A stretch of DNA of 64,000 nucleotides from Citrus sinensis. Lineage: Eukaryota > Streptophyta > Magnoliopsida > Sapindales > Rutaceae. The notes below the pieces were generated by a model. It saw only the letters and a program-made list of their open reading frames with translations. It searched no databases and was not told the origin of the DNA. Each line of letters starts with the position of its first letter. Positions within the stretch are counted from its first letter, which is position 1. The position numbers and the translations under genes were made by a program. The stretch spans positions 30,167,001-30,231,000 of the forward strand of contig NC_068563.1 in NCBI RefSeq assembly GCF_022201045.2, in the 5' to 3' direction. This document shows positions 11,337 through 22,858 of the stretch, piece by piece.

Positions 11337-13069
11337 TAATTTTTTATAGTTAATAGAATATGCAATACTTAAATATTCCCACTTACCATTGAAGTTTACC
11401 TACAAAAAAAGATGGTTGATCGAAATTTGAGTATGTAAATTCTACATACACAAATGTAGAATTAATTCAATTTTGGATTATTTTTTCCCGGGTGGTTTTG
11501 CTTTTCATGCTTTTAGTTGTGCTAATTTTAGCTAGTCTTTCCCTATTAGTAGAATTTTTAGGCTTATGGCGCATTGTCATCCCCCTCACTAATTGTCATT
11601 TCTCCGTTTTTTATTTAATAAAATTTTCCTAGTCCCATTGGGGTTTACTTAAAAAAATATTATCATTATTATTATTGAAATTTGGCTCATTTATCAGATA
11701 ATTTTATATTTTGGCCTTTTCTAAAATTTTCTTATGACTTCCTAAGTTTTTAATTTCTTTATTTTAGCCCTTGTTGAATCAAAATCCTGGTTCCACCACA
11801 TTAATGAAACCTAAAAATTAATATTTAGTAACTCCTCGTTCACTTATAGTTGACCACATTATATCATTCTACATGATGTCATTTGCTTATATATTTGATG
11901 TGGTAAATTGATTTCTCACTTTCTTTTTTCCCAAGAAGGCTTTCAAATTCGTTATCAGTAACAAATAATGCTTTAATTAATTGTATAACTTTTGTATTTA
12001 ACATGAAAAAAAAAAGTGATAACTTGAATATATTATCAAATTAATGATGCATATGGTATCACTTATTTTACCATCACATATTAAATTAGATAAAAGACAC
12101 ATTAACTGAATCGTATTTATTTAATCCTAAAAAGGTGCTAATCGACAAAATACTTTAATAAATGTGACCGATGATAATAAAAGTAAGAGCAAAAAGACAA
12201 TAGTAAATGTAATCTACGAAGAAAATTATTGTTTTCAATTAAGTATCAACTTATCTAGAAATTAGATCACAAAACGTCAATATACTAAATCATAAATATA
12301 TAATTACGATCGATACACATCTTTTATGATGTTCTTTTGGACTTAGATTTGAAGATCTTATGATAGAAAATCTCCACCTACATCAGACAATTTTAAAATC
12401 TAAATTTCTTGTACCACCGTAAGATATTTTATAAGTTAAAACCCAACAACAACTGCATATGGGACATAAATTAAACTTAATGTAGAATTAATCCTAGAGT
12501 ATGTCAGCTAGTACACGTGGCGATATTTAGCTTACACATTGCCTGTACAATAATCATTAGGGTTCCATACTTGGCAGTAAATTCAGTTTCACAAGTCCAG
12601 TTTCTTTCTCGTGCATTCAAATCACTTGCATAAGCAACAGCTATCAAATTTGCCATAAAATTGAGTGTTTTAATGGTCTTAATTAGCTTGTTAAAGATAA
12701 GAACGAAGGATAGGAAATAAGAAAACCAAGGTCATGAAGCTTGGATTTTCTCATGAATTTACCAAAATACTCCAGTTAAAACCAATTATAAAACATTTTT
12801 TGTCATTTTATTAGAGTATTTTTGTACTTTGGGTGAGGTTACCGGTTATTAACCAAGGCCATCATAGGAAAATTCATTGTAATTTTTTGTATAAGTAGAG
12901 GGCCAGAGGAGCAACTTAAACTCGCTCGTATTCATTATTATTACAAGCATATAGGGTTAGTACATGAATAGAAATTAGTTCCTTAATTTTTCTTGATAAA
13001 AGTTTTTTCATTTTCTGGTTTTGCTAATTTTCTTATTATATATGCAGGTGATTAAATAATATTTTATAA
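11337..13069. promoter_or_regulatory. Spacer and promoter of the second bZIP gene
   Basis: Mostly AT-rich spacer. A TATAAG box at 12890-12895 lies about 175 bp before the start codon. A splice-acceptor-like TATATGCAG ends near 13047 and suggests a leader intron. The block at 12021-12110 resembles 10158-10246 behind the first bZIP gene. No other gene is seen. Confidence 0.45.
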
Positions 13070-15484
13070 ATGGAGGGCATGAAAGATTCAAATGAAAATA
13101 ACAATAACAAAAAGAAGCCATTCTCTTTGATGGATTCATCTTCCCTTCCTTTGGTTACTGGTTCATTTCAAGTTTGGAAGAAACCCTACTCCATGAACTA
13201 TGGTGACAATTGGGCCAGTAGCAGTGGTACTAAGCCCTCTCACCCTCCGCCACCGTCTGATCATTTACCAATGGTGAATGATTTTGATAATAACAAAACA
13301 AGTGGCAACCGCAACCCATCTCCTCCGTCTGAGCATAAGATGGTGATTCCCAGTTCTGGTGATGACACTGCCGCTGTTAACACCCGCTGGAATCGTAACG
13401 CTGAACATAGCATGGATCCCAAAAGGCTTAGACGGTACATGAAGATGGAATAATTATCGTAATTGATTAGCATATATATATATAGATAGATATAGATATC
13501 GAGAAAAATCATTTTTTTTTCTTTTTCTGCAGGATCGAGTCGAATCGAGTGTCTGCTCAGAAATCTAGAATGAAGAAGCTTCAGTATGTTACCGATTTGG
13601 AGAAAAAGGCAAAAGCGTTGGAGGTAACATAAATTTTCTCATTAAATATTTAACTAGTTACTGTGAATATATTAATCTACCAAAGTTTTAAGCTAATTAG
13701 TTATACTATAATTGCAGAATCAGATTGCAATGCTGACTCCTCAAGTTTCACTCTATCAAAACATGCAAGAATTTTTGCAAAAGGAGAAAAGAAGCTTGAG
13801 TGAACGTATGACCACTTACAACAACAATAGCGTGTTCATTAATGGTACGTGCATAACCATAACCAGTAGTAGCAAATAAAAACCTTTCTCTGTTTTATAT
13901 CGAATACTAATTAACCATATAATTTTCCTTTAATTTGCAGCTGAAATCGCAGATAACAAGGCAGAAGTGGCTAGACTGAGGCAACTTCATTTGTATCAAC
14001 AACAGCTCAAAATGCTAGAACAAAATGGGTTACCTGTTTGGGACTGTGGGTTAGACGAATTGATGAATTCCACCTGGTGTCCGACTCCCGGGCCAGGACA
14101 AATGGTTTACGCAAATCCAAACCAAGGTAATACAAAATAAACCTGCGTTATGATATTGGCATTCCTTTGATTTGATCTTTTGAAAAGTTAACTTGAATCT
14201 CTATGTTAATTCTAGTGTTTTGATAATTTGTCGGTCAAATCAATTTTTTTTTAGAATTTAAGTCTGAATAATACATTATTTAAAAATTGTGGCCAAGAGA
14301 GAAGTCGCGCATGATATTCAATTTTACTTCCAATAGTAAATCAATAAATATATATAAAGAAATTATGTAAAAATCAAGAAATTAATTTGATGTATTGGAA
14401 TTAATTCCTTATCCAGTTTTTTTTTTAATCTTATAAACCAATAATATTACTTCGACAAAAAATTGGATTACAAAATTTTGACAAAGGCGTAAAAAGACTA
14501 AAATATCAGGATAATTATGCACAATTTAATTACTTTTGTCAAGACATTTTAGTCTTTTTATACTTTTTGTCAAAATGTTGTAACCTTTTTTTTTATGAAG
14601 TAGCACTTTTCCTTATTAAAAAATTAAAATAAATAAATTATAATAAATATATTAAATTTAGTAGGTATCAGTTGATTCAGCCAGTAAAATTTCTTAGAAG
14701 AAATGGCACTCATTTAGGTGAAAATGAATTTGATTATATCACGCTATTTGCAAAATAATAATAATAATAAAAATAAATAAATCTTAAATATTAAGAAAGA
14801 ATTGAAAAAATAAAAAATAAACGAGAGCATGCAATATAATTAATTTCCATTAGTCAAAGAGTCAAAACACTCCTGCAGTCAGCGGCTGGTCAAAGAAAAT
14901 GATTAACTTGTCCAACGGTTACTTCTCTTTGTCTTCTTATAATTTGTTTAATTAAACTTAATTTGAAAGTAATAATGACTTCAAATCCTATAAAATTAAA
15001 AAAATATATACTCAACTCATCTATTTGGTAAGCAATTAACTTCATAACAACCAATTTTTACTTAGTAGACGATATGGACAAAGTTTGTTACCTCCTCATC
15101 TTACTATTGAGATATTCAAGAGTCTTTTCACAATAGATTGTGAGAGTAGATTATTTTCTTATATGATTAATTACATTCAACGGCTATGCTTTGGAAGGCG
15201 ACCCATACAATGGAGAAAGCATTGAAGAAATATTGCGGCTGCATCAGCATAAAATGAAGCAAGTTCCAGTCCTATGTGTCGATGATAATCACAATGCAGA
15301 AACAGATATGCTGATGGTGCCTGGCTGGGGAACGGCGGCGGGGCATATGCCAAATCCAAGCTGGATTGTGCAATCCGGGCCGCCGGAAAATGCGGATATG
15401 ATGACCGACCCAAATCTGGGCGGTATAGAGCAGATCCTCAGCTTGAATAATAACATGGATGAGCCTGCAGCAGGATTCCCGTAA
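13070..15484 (+). CDS. Group-E-like bZIP transcription factor
   Basis: A DNA-binding regulator of the plant bZIP34/61-like type, expected in the nucleus. Five exons (13070-13434, 13533-13623, 13718-13844, 13941-14126, 15198-15484) total 1,056 nt, or 351 residues, in frame throughout. Residues ~1-118 are Pro/Ser/Asn-rich and disordered. The basic region at ~122-140 keeps the canonical Asn and Arg (SNRVSAQKSR). The zipper follows, with a proline in MLTPQV as in bZIP34/61. The Gln-rich coil and acidic tail could serve in activation. The acceptor of exon 5 was chosen at 15197 because it keeps the frame. Exons 2 and 3 have the same lengths as those of the bZIP gene at 8,076, so the two are tandem duplicates; this copy is the one that looks able to bind DNA. 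The target promoters cannot be told from sequence. Confidence 0.88.
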
Positions 15485-16246
15485 TGGCATCATATATATG
15501 ATTTATTAGCCTAATAAAACAGTTCGCAGATCCTTATGTGCCTTGATCTGTTTGCATGTATGGTTCAAAAAGTTTATGTTCAGTCATTTTGCTTTCTTGG
15601 GATGTGCATCTACAGTTTGAGAACGAATTAAGGTTTAATCATAATACCGCCTTTAAATCTTGGGAAAGGCATTTATATTATCTTCCTTTAACTACTTGAA
15701 AATACAAACTAAGATTTTTTTTTTGTTTTTAACCTCTTCCATATGACTCACTTACTAAAACAAAAAATATGTAGGAATAGAGTTTTTGAGTGTGTATATA
15801 TAGTAATGACTAGACAATACTATGGCAAAGTTAAATCTACTTTAATTTTAGAAAATTTTGGTTGCTCTAAGTATATATTCTCTATTCATGCATGTCTTTC
15901 AACTAATTATGTAAAAGTAATAAATACGTTCATGGCAAGAATTCTATAAATAAAATTGTATGCACATAGCAAGAATTGTCAAATGAGGAAATATATATAG
16001 AAAAAAAAAGTCAAAAAACACTATAGATATTTCACTTTTTCAAAATAACCTTACTTTTGAATAATTAATCTAGCTATACTTAAGCAAAATGAATGAAGAT
16101 ATAATACTAAGCTCATTAAGAAGATACGCAATTGAAAGGAGAAATTAATCGATGACATGACATCTCAGTACTACAGAACAATAATTTTAATATTAGTCAT
16201 CCTCTTGTACAAGTACCAACAAGATCTCACTAGAATTCTCTCTAAT
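15485..16246. other. Spacer between two convergent genes
   Basis: The 3' ends of the second bZIP gene and of the minus-strand GARP gene face each other here. The stretch is AT-rich, presumably with both 3' untranslated regions. The short open frames show no domain. Confidence 0.55.
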
Positions 16247-17810
16247 TCATATAGTCAGATTCAGAGTACTCGCCAATTTAGGATTTATTATATCATCACC
16301 TTCTTTCAACCTACTATTTTTCTTAAGATTCATAGCATAAATCTCCCTAGTTACAGTAGAAGAAGATAAAGAAAGAAGTAAATTGCTTGCCACTTCTTCT
16401 TGATTATCACCTCTAAGTGCTTTTCTCCTAACCTCTTCTTTCCTCATTTTTGTACCAAGTGAGAGGCTCAAATCAAGCTCATCATCTTGAGCTTTCCTCT
16501 TTGATCTGCTTTGCTCTTCTGAGTCATTGATTCTCCAATTTGAGTTCGGAGCAGTTGGATTTGGATAGTAGTTAACGCATTTCATTCTTTCTTCGGTTCC
16601 TCGCCATCCGTATGGTAATTGAAAGTCCTCATGCCGGTCCGTTGGTTTTCCAATTCTTTGTTGATGAGCAAAGGCAAAGTTATTAGTCCTATAGAGAGCT
16701 TCATTCCTTATGTTTGAACCAATTCCTCCATGGATATTCCCGTTAAGAACCGAGCCTTGAAAGCAAGCCACGGTTCCGCCGATATTCATATGAGGCTTCA
16801 GCATCCAGTTCCCATGACCAATCAAAGAAGCATCACTACATTTACCAAATGAGAGAAAAAAGAGAAAGCGATGTCAATTGAATGATATTGAGTGGCAAGC
16901 TTGAATTTTAATATAGCTAGTTTCATCATATACCTAAAATTGGGTCGACCAATCCTTTTGTTTATGCTTTGAAACGTTGAGTGGTGCCAAAGATTGTGAG
17001 AAAAGTGATCCGCAGTTCCCATAAGATGCCCCCTGGAGTTAAAAACTGTTAAGCAAAAACAGTTTCCAAGTTAGAGCTAGTTACTTGTAGAATACAAAGA
17101 AATTAATACATAAACACTGCCTAGCTAATTCTAAGATTTCAATTAATGTAATTGGCAAAAGTTGAGTACCTTGACCATGGTCATCAATCTTCTTGCTTCG
17201 ATACATCTGATCCCAAATATCACAAATATAAAAAGAAATTTAATTATACTGCAGTTATGGATAATATATATAACTTTTAACGTTACGAGTGTAAGGAGCC
17301 TTTTCTTCTCATAATTTAGTTAGAGTAGATAGAACTTGTATCTTGCCTGTAAATGGCTTTTGACATGAGCAATACTAAGCCCCCTGATGTTCATAAGTTG
17401 CAAAACTAGTTTAGGAGTTGCTCCTACATCCAACATAATTAAACAAATTAAATCATAAAAAGCCAAAATAATAATAATAATAATTTAAGAAACAAGAAGT
17501 ATTGATGAATCTAATGAAGGATCTTACTCTCTTGGCCCCCGAGTCTCTCTACAGCTTGAACAAAACAACGATGAAGATCAGGAGTCCACCGCAGCCTAGG
17601 CACTTTTGATCTCACATAAGGCCTCACCCCACTTGAGCTACTGGCCTTCCTCTGATCACCTTCCTCGACTACGCTGTTGCTTGAACTTGCACTTGTTCTA
17701 GTCTTGCTTTCATCATCATCTTCTTCCTCCCCGTCCTCCCTGTTATCATGATCGTCTCCTTTAAATAGACTCATCCTCAAACCATCATTGATGATCTCGC
17801 TTTCTTTCAT
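16247..17810 (-). CDS. GARP (MYB-like) transcription repressor, At2g40260-like
   Basis: A nuclear DNA-binding protein of the G2-like/GARP family. Exons in order of translation are 17528-17810, 17347-17423, 17170-17206, 16934-17045 and 16247-16835, giving 1,098 nt or 365 residues. The N-terminus is acidic and Ser-rich. The GARP domain spans ~70-125: VPRLRWTPDLHRCFVQAVER, then ATPKLVLQLMN and SHLQMYRSKK. An EAR motif (LDLSLSL, ~289-295), which recruits TOPLESS-type co-repressors, sits in the C-terminal half; a second Leu/Ser-rich patch follows. Intron 2 begins with GC (CAG|GCAAGA) instead of GT. For exon 4 I used the acceptor at 17046-17047, since the nearer CAG at 17030 would break the frame. 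KANADI factors and HHO/NIGT1 repressors are relatives, but this copy resembles the less-studied At2g40260/At2g38300 group. Confidence 0.87.
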
Positions 17811-20800
17811 GACTTCGGCCCTTTGCAGATTCGATGCTGCTAAGAAAATGAATCAATACAGTTCAATAGAAGTGAGTGAATCTAACTCTAAACAACTTTT
17901 AAACATTAGGGTGAGTGTTGTAATTCCTCCATTACTGTATTTTCTTTTCTCTCTTTAGCAAGAGTGGCAAAAGATCTTGCATAGCTAGCTTAGAATTGTA
18001 AAGCAAATCTCTACGACTAAAGAAGCTTATTATTGTAGTTCTTTGCAAGAAATGACAAACCCTAATTCTTGAAGTCATATATGGGGATGCGTATAATTTT
18101 TTTTTTCTACAGGTGGGACCAAATTAATGACTCCTATGGATGCATATAAACATAGGTACATACATACATATATATATATATTTTAGAAATGTTTCAATTT
18201 AAAATTTTAGAATTTTTAAAATTTGCAAAAAATATTAAACTACATAGTTTAAAAACTTTCCTAGACTTTAATAACGCCTAAAAGTTCAGGAGCCTGGACT
18301 ACACACACACACACTCACCAAGCATGTTAGCATAGGAAAGTAATAATTGGAGTAGTTGTCATTTACGGTTGTAAAAGTTTGAAATGAGCTCATAAAATGG
18401 TACTAGACATGCATAGAAGGATAAATCAAAGATAAAAGAGGAAGGCAAAAAGCAGATATTGTCAAAGCACGTGGCTATAAAAATATTTTATATATGTATG
18501 TGTGTGTGTGTGTATTCGTAATTATGTTAATGATGACCCTAGTATAGAAACTAATTTACATAAACTGTGGACTAAAACAATGCTACAAATATATATAAGA
18601 GGATTCAAATTCAGACGGAAACAAGAGCTCTTAGATGAGCGGTAAAGAAACACAAGAACCCAAATAAATTGAAATAATACCAAGAAACAAAAGGATTCGA
18701 AAAAAGACAGAAACAAGAAGTCTTAGATAGGCCAAGAAATAAGGAAACCCAACACTGATAAAGAAGTTGAGAGAGTTTGCACATGGTGGTGTGGAGGCCA
18801 GGGCTGTAGAGAAATTTGAACTTAAAATCTCGGTTTTGATACTAATAATAGGGAAATCGTGAATTATCAAAAAGTTTAAGTTGATAGTCAAGAGCCCAAC
18901 AATAGTATTAACGAGAAAAGAATATAAATTATATAAAGTTTTAATGGAAAGAAGAATATGTACTAGGAGTACCCAAAATATTTTCAACAGTGATGGGAGG
19001 GCCCTTTGAATATTATAGCTAGCACAAGTTAATTAATGATTATCGATTGCTTAAATTTAATCCTCAAGGTTCCAATGGTCATCAGCTTTTACTAGTTTCA
19101 CTCACTATCCGACAGAAATAAGAAGGCACGCATATGCAAGGGGAGGTGAGAAACAGTACAAGTGAATAATTAAAATGAAACCTAGAAAAGTGAATTATAG
19201 AAGATTTAAGCGATCGAAAGCGAGGGGTGGGGAAGACTGTGCCGATGATTCTTGCTGTCGGTGTTCACGGATTTGTCTTTGCTTCTTCCCCTTATCCCAC
19301 CCATATGACCTTTCACCTAATGACAACAAAAAACTTTTATTTTTGCATCATTGCCTTCTCCAAGATTCCTCTTAACCTCTTCTGCATTTCTGTTCATTTT
19401 GTTTCATTTAATTATATATATTTCAATATGGTCCCTGACATGCATTGGATTCAATGCTTTTTTCCCCCCTCATCCAACGGATTTAATCACTATTCTGATG
19501 ATTTCATGGTCAGTTTCTTTCTTTATTCTCTTAATTACACGAAAATTTCAGCGCCCTTTTTAGTCCCCAATGGTTCCTTTGTTGATTTATCATGTATCTG
19601 TGACGAAGAAAGTGTATTAAATTCATCCTGAGTACTCAAATTCTTTTAATGGAGTTAAGTAGCTGATGCTTGTATAAACTTTTTTATTTTTTTTCCTCAA
19701 AGTTTCCTTTTATAATTTTATGAAAAAATCATTTAAAAGATGTGGGCTGCATGTATGTTTTCATTCTCAAATTTGACGCCTTACGAATTATAAGTGTATC
19801 CAATATATAGTAGATCGATTTATGGCTGAAAGGCAACTTAGGTAAAAAAAAAAAAAAGAGGAATAATCAAGTGTGGGCTGCATGTATAATTATTAGTTAA
19901 TTAATTGACAGATATATGTTCCGGTTTCCTCTTATGATATTCATACGAGTGTGTGTCTGTGCGAACACAAATGAAAGAAGTTTTGCATAATTAAACACTC
20001 ATCATTCTGATTTATAAAATTAGTAATTAGTTTTTCAATTATCGAACACTATAGAAACAACGCCTAATCGTTGCATATATGATATATATCCTACTTATCA
20101 AATACTGAAAATTCCATTAGCCCTAGCTACAACCAAAGAATTACATGTCAAAATTCTCCATAACAGAAGATAAAAAATGAAATAGTTAGGTCACACATGT
20201 TAGTAACGTAAACCTCAAAGATTATTAATTGATCACCAAATACACTAACAAATGTTTATTGTGATTTTCTTCTTAAACTGAAATTAATGTATGCCCCCAA
20301 AGCACGGAAGCGACCATACCAACATTAATATATTGGATCATATAAGAATTTTGTAATGAATTACGCTTGGGCAAGAGCAGGTTAATAAAAATGAGGTGAT
20401 CTCTTGATAAGTCTTTTTGCTGCTGCATCTCTCCCATTACACACACACCACCCAAAAAAAGAAAAAGAAAAAAAGGTGGATCCCTTACCAAAATTCGAAT
20501 AGTTAAAAAACAATAATTAAGGTTAGCGGAAACTTGAGAGAATTAGGCCTTTTGTAGTTATCAAAAGGGTGCGCATAGTATAGCGTGTGAGTTATTTTAT
20601 ATCCTAAATTGTTTTGTATTGATCTGCTCAATATGTTATTGAGACTTGAGAGGAGCTCGAATCACTGTCAGTGTAAGGTCAACTCCCAACAACTTGTTCT
20701 ATTAATTTAAATTAATTAATTAATTGTATGCCTACACCAAACACAATTATGATATAATTAATTATTGCATGAGAATACGTAGCCCTATTTATGCGGATCA

Positions 20801-21186
20801 AATCCCTATTCCAAGAATGAGCATGTTTGTCCTTTTTCTATCTGTCACATTTCCTCCTCCTTACCTCTTTTTTATTAATAATAATAATAATAATAAATCC
20901 CCATACACTGAATGATGAAACCCAAAACATGACCACGCATTGCGAGGCCAGGCATGCTTACTTGCATACATAAGGTAAAGTAGCTTGATGGTACCGGGCC
21001 TTTTGGCCCAAACAATGACCAATTGAAGAGTCGGGCTTTTGACACCCCTCAGGAGTCCCCGTAACACCGCATTCCTAAAAATACCCCATTTACATCATTT
21101 AAAAATTAAAAATCATTTTAAATCTAATAAGTAGTAACACCACAAATGTGTTTCAGAACTGCCCTTGAAAATAGATTTTTCTATAG
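17811..21186. other. Long AT-rich spacer
   Basis: The left end holds the promoter and leader of the minus-strand GARP gene. The rest shows simple repeats (CA near 18303, GT near 18495, ATT near 20877) and no gene. The open frames at 18631-18987 and 19227-19631 are hydrophobic or low-complexity and carry no domain. Confidence 0.5.
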
Positions 21187-21373
21187 AGTAATGATATAAC
21201 CATAAACTCTTGTATGAATTTATTTTGTACAAACTGATGTGGTGTTAATTTATTAGTTGAATTAAATATCTCTTAACCCACATGATTTATTTCTATTATT
21301 TTATATTTTCATTCAACCAATGAATTAATGCCACATCAGTTTGTACAAGAATTTATAGTTATATAATCACTTT
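21187..21373. mobile_element. MITE, ~187 bp, long TIRs
   Basis: The left end (from GAGTAATGATATAACCATAA, through TTTTGTACAAACTGATGTGG) matches the reverse complement of the right end (GTGATTATATAACTATAAAT... TTGTACAAACTGATGTGGCA). The paired arms are ~60-75 nt, so the whole element can fold back. It has no coding capacity. Target duplications were not resolved. Confidence 0.75.
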
Positions 21374-22858
21374 TCTCCATATTCATTACTTTTTTCCTAA
21401 TAAACTCCTTGAGTTATTCTACGTCAGCTAATCTAATGACACCAGCTCTCCTCCTTGCTTCAAATTATGGTTCATTCATAAAGTTCAGAAGAAAAAATTT
21501 TGGGCTCCAAATTTTCAACTTCTCAGGACTCTCTTTCATAGCTTTATATTTGGAAAAATGACCTCCGTTTTTGGGACATCTTGGCGGATAATATTGGAAA
21601 AATGACCTCCAAATTTTGAAACTTTTTGTTACAGAATGTATACCACACTTTGGAAAGAATCTGCAACAAACTTGTCTCTGTCCTTTATTGTAATTTAAAT
21701 CAGGGGTAAAACTGTGAACATATTAAAGGGGTTTTATAAGAACTTTTCCGGAGCGTCCAAAGCTCAACTACAATATAAAGGCAAGGCATTAAATTTGGGC
21801 TAGGACCCCCATTAGCACGAAATTTTAGACCCATGCATGCAAAAGTTGCTTTTCCTTGCTTATTTTTGAATTAATTTAGATGACCAATGTATCCTTTTTT
21901 TTTTCTTTTTAAAGAAAAAAGCGTGAGACAATATGTTATGTTTTGATAAGAATAACTAGTAATAGTTTAATTACACGTTGTTATGTTTTGATATGAATAA
22001 TTAGTAATAATTTAATTAGACGTTTAATTGATCTGGATATGAGATTTTAAAAATTAAATCAGATATAAGAACAACAATTGTTTAGTTATATAAATAGGTA
22101 TCTCTTTCTAAATTAGGGTTCGAGTCTTCTTAAATAAGTAATTTCTTATCCTAATTTAAATGGGCTTTGAGGTACTATATTTTAATAATTTAAATAAGCA
22201 TCCAGACTGTGAGACAAAACTACAAAACCAAACAAATTAAGGTTTAAAAAAACGTTAAAAAAAAATTATACGTTACATATGAGTAGTCTTCATCCGGACA
22301 CGTGTTCACTTGTTCGAGTGAAAGGCACATTCTCACAGACAGCGTTGTCTCTTGCTTCTTGTTGGTGTCAAAGGACAGCCATTTGGGAATTGCAATAAAA
22401 CGCTGTTATTATAACGAATCAAAACCGTTCTATCGAGTTCTTCAATTACGGCCTCGTTTTGTTTATCGCACAAAATTTGCCTTTCATTTACACTTACAGT
22501 ACCGCACGGTTTTTACTTTATTATTTCACTCGTTTCCTTACTTGTAGCTGTTTTTAAACATGGGTTCTTTTTTATTTTCGTTCTTCCTTCATTTTGTGAA
22601 AGAAAAAAAATGGAATTTAAATTTCTAATTTTAGGTGAAGATATGAAAGTAGAAATCTGAGTCTTGAAATTTTGATTTTGTAGATTATCAGTGATAAAAA
22701 TCAAAGCTTTACTTCCTTGGCGTCAGTTTTTAGGTTTAAAGATTCAATATTTTGGTTTGTTTTGTTTTGTTTTGTTTGATTGTAGCAGGCAGCTTCTAAA
22801 CACTATGTCACTACTTTGTTTCTTGTTTTGAATTGGAAGTGTTGTTAGAATTTAGGCA
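21374..22858. promoter_or_regulatory. Spacer and promoter of the PPR gene
   Basis: Spacer with no gene. The phrase GGAAAAATGACCTCC occurs twice (near 21552 and 21597). The last ~500 bp are less AT-rich, which fits a promoter and 5' leader. TTTTGTTTTGTTTTG near 22757 is a simple repeat. Confidence 0.4.

Noticed and set aside
18631-18987. 118-residue hydrophobic open frame on the minus strand
   Set aside because: AT-rich codons give a hydrophobic peptide with no domain, no matching splice context and no neighbour that explains it.
19227-19631. 134-residue open frame on the plus strand
   Set aside because: Low-complexity aromatic-rich peptide; no family resemblance.
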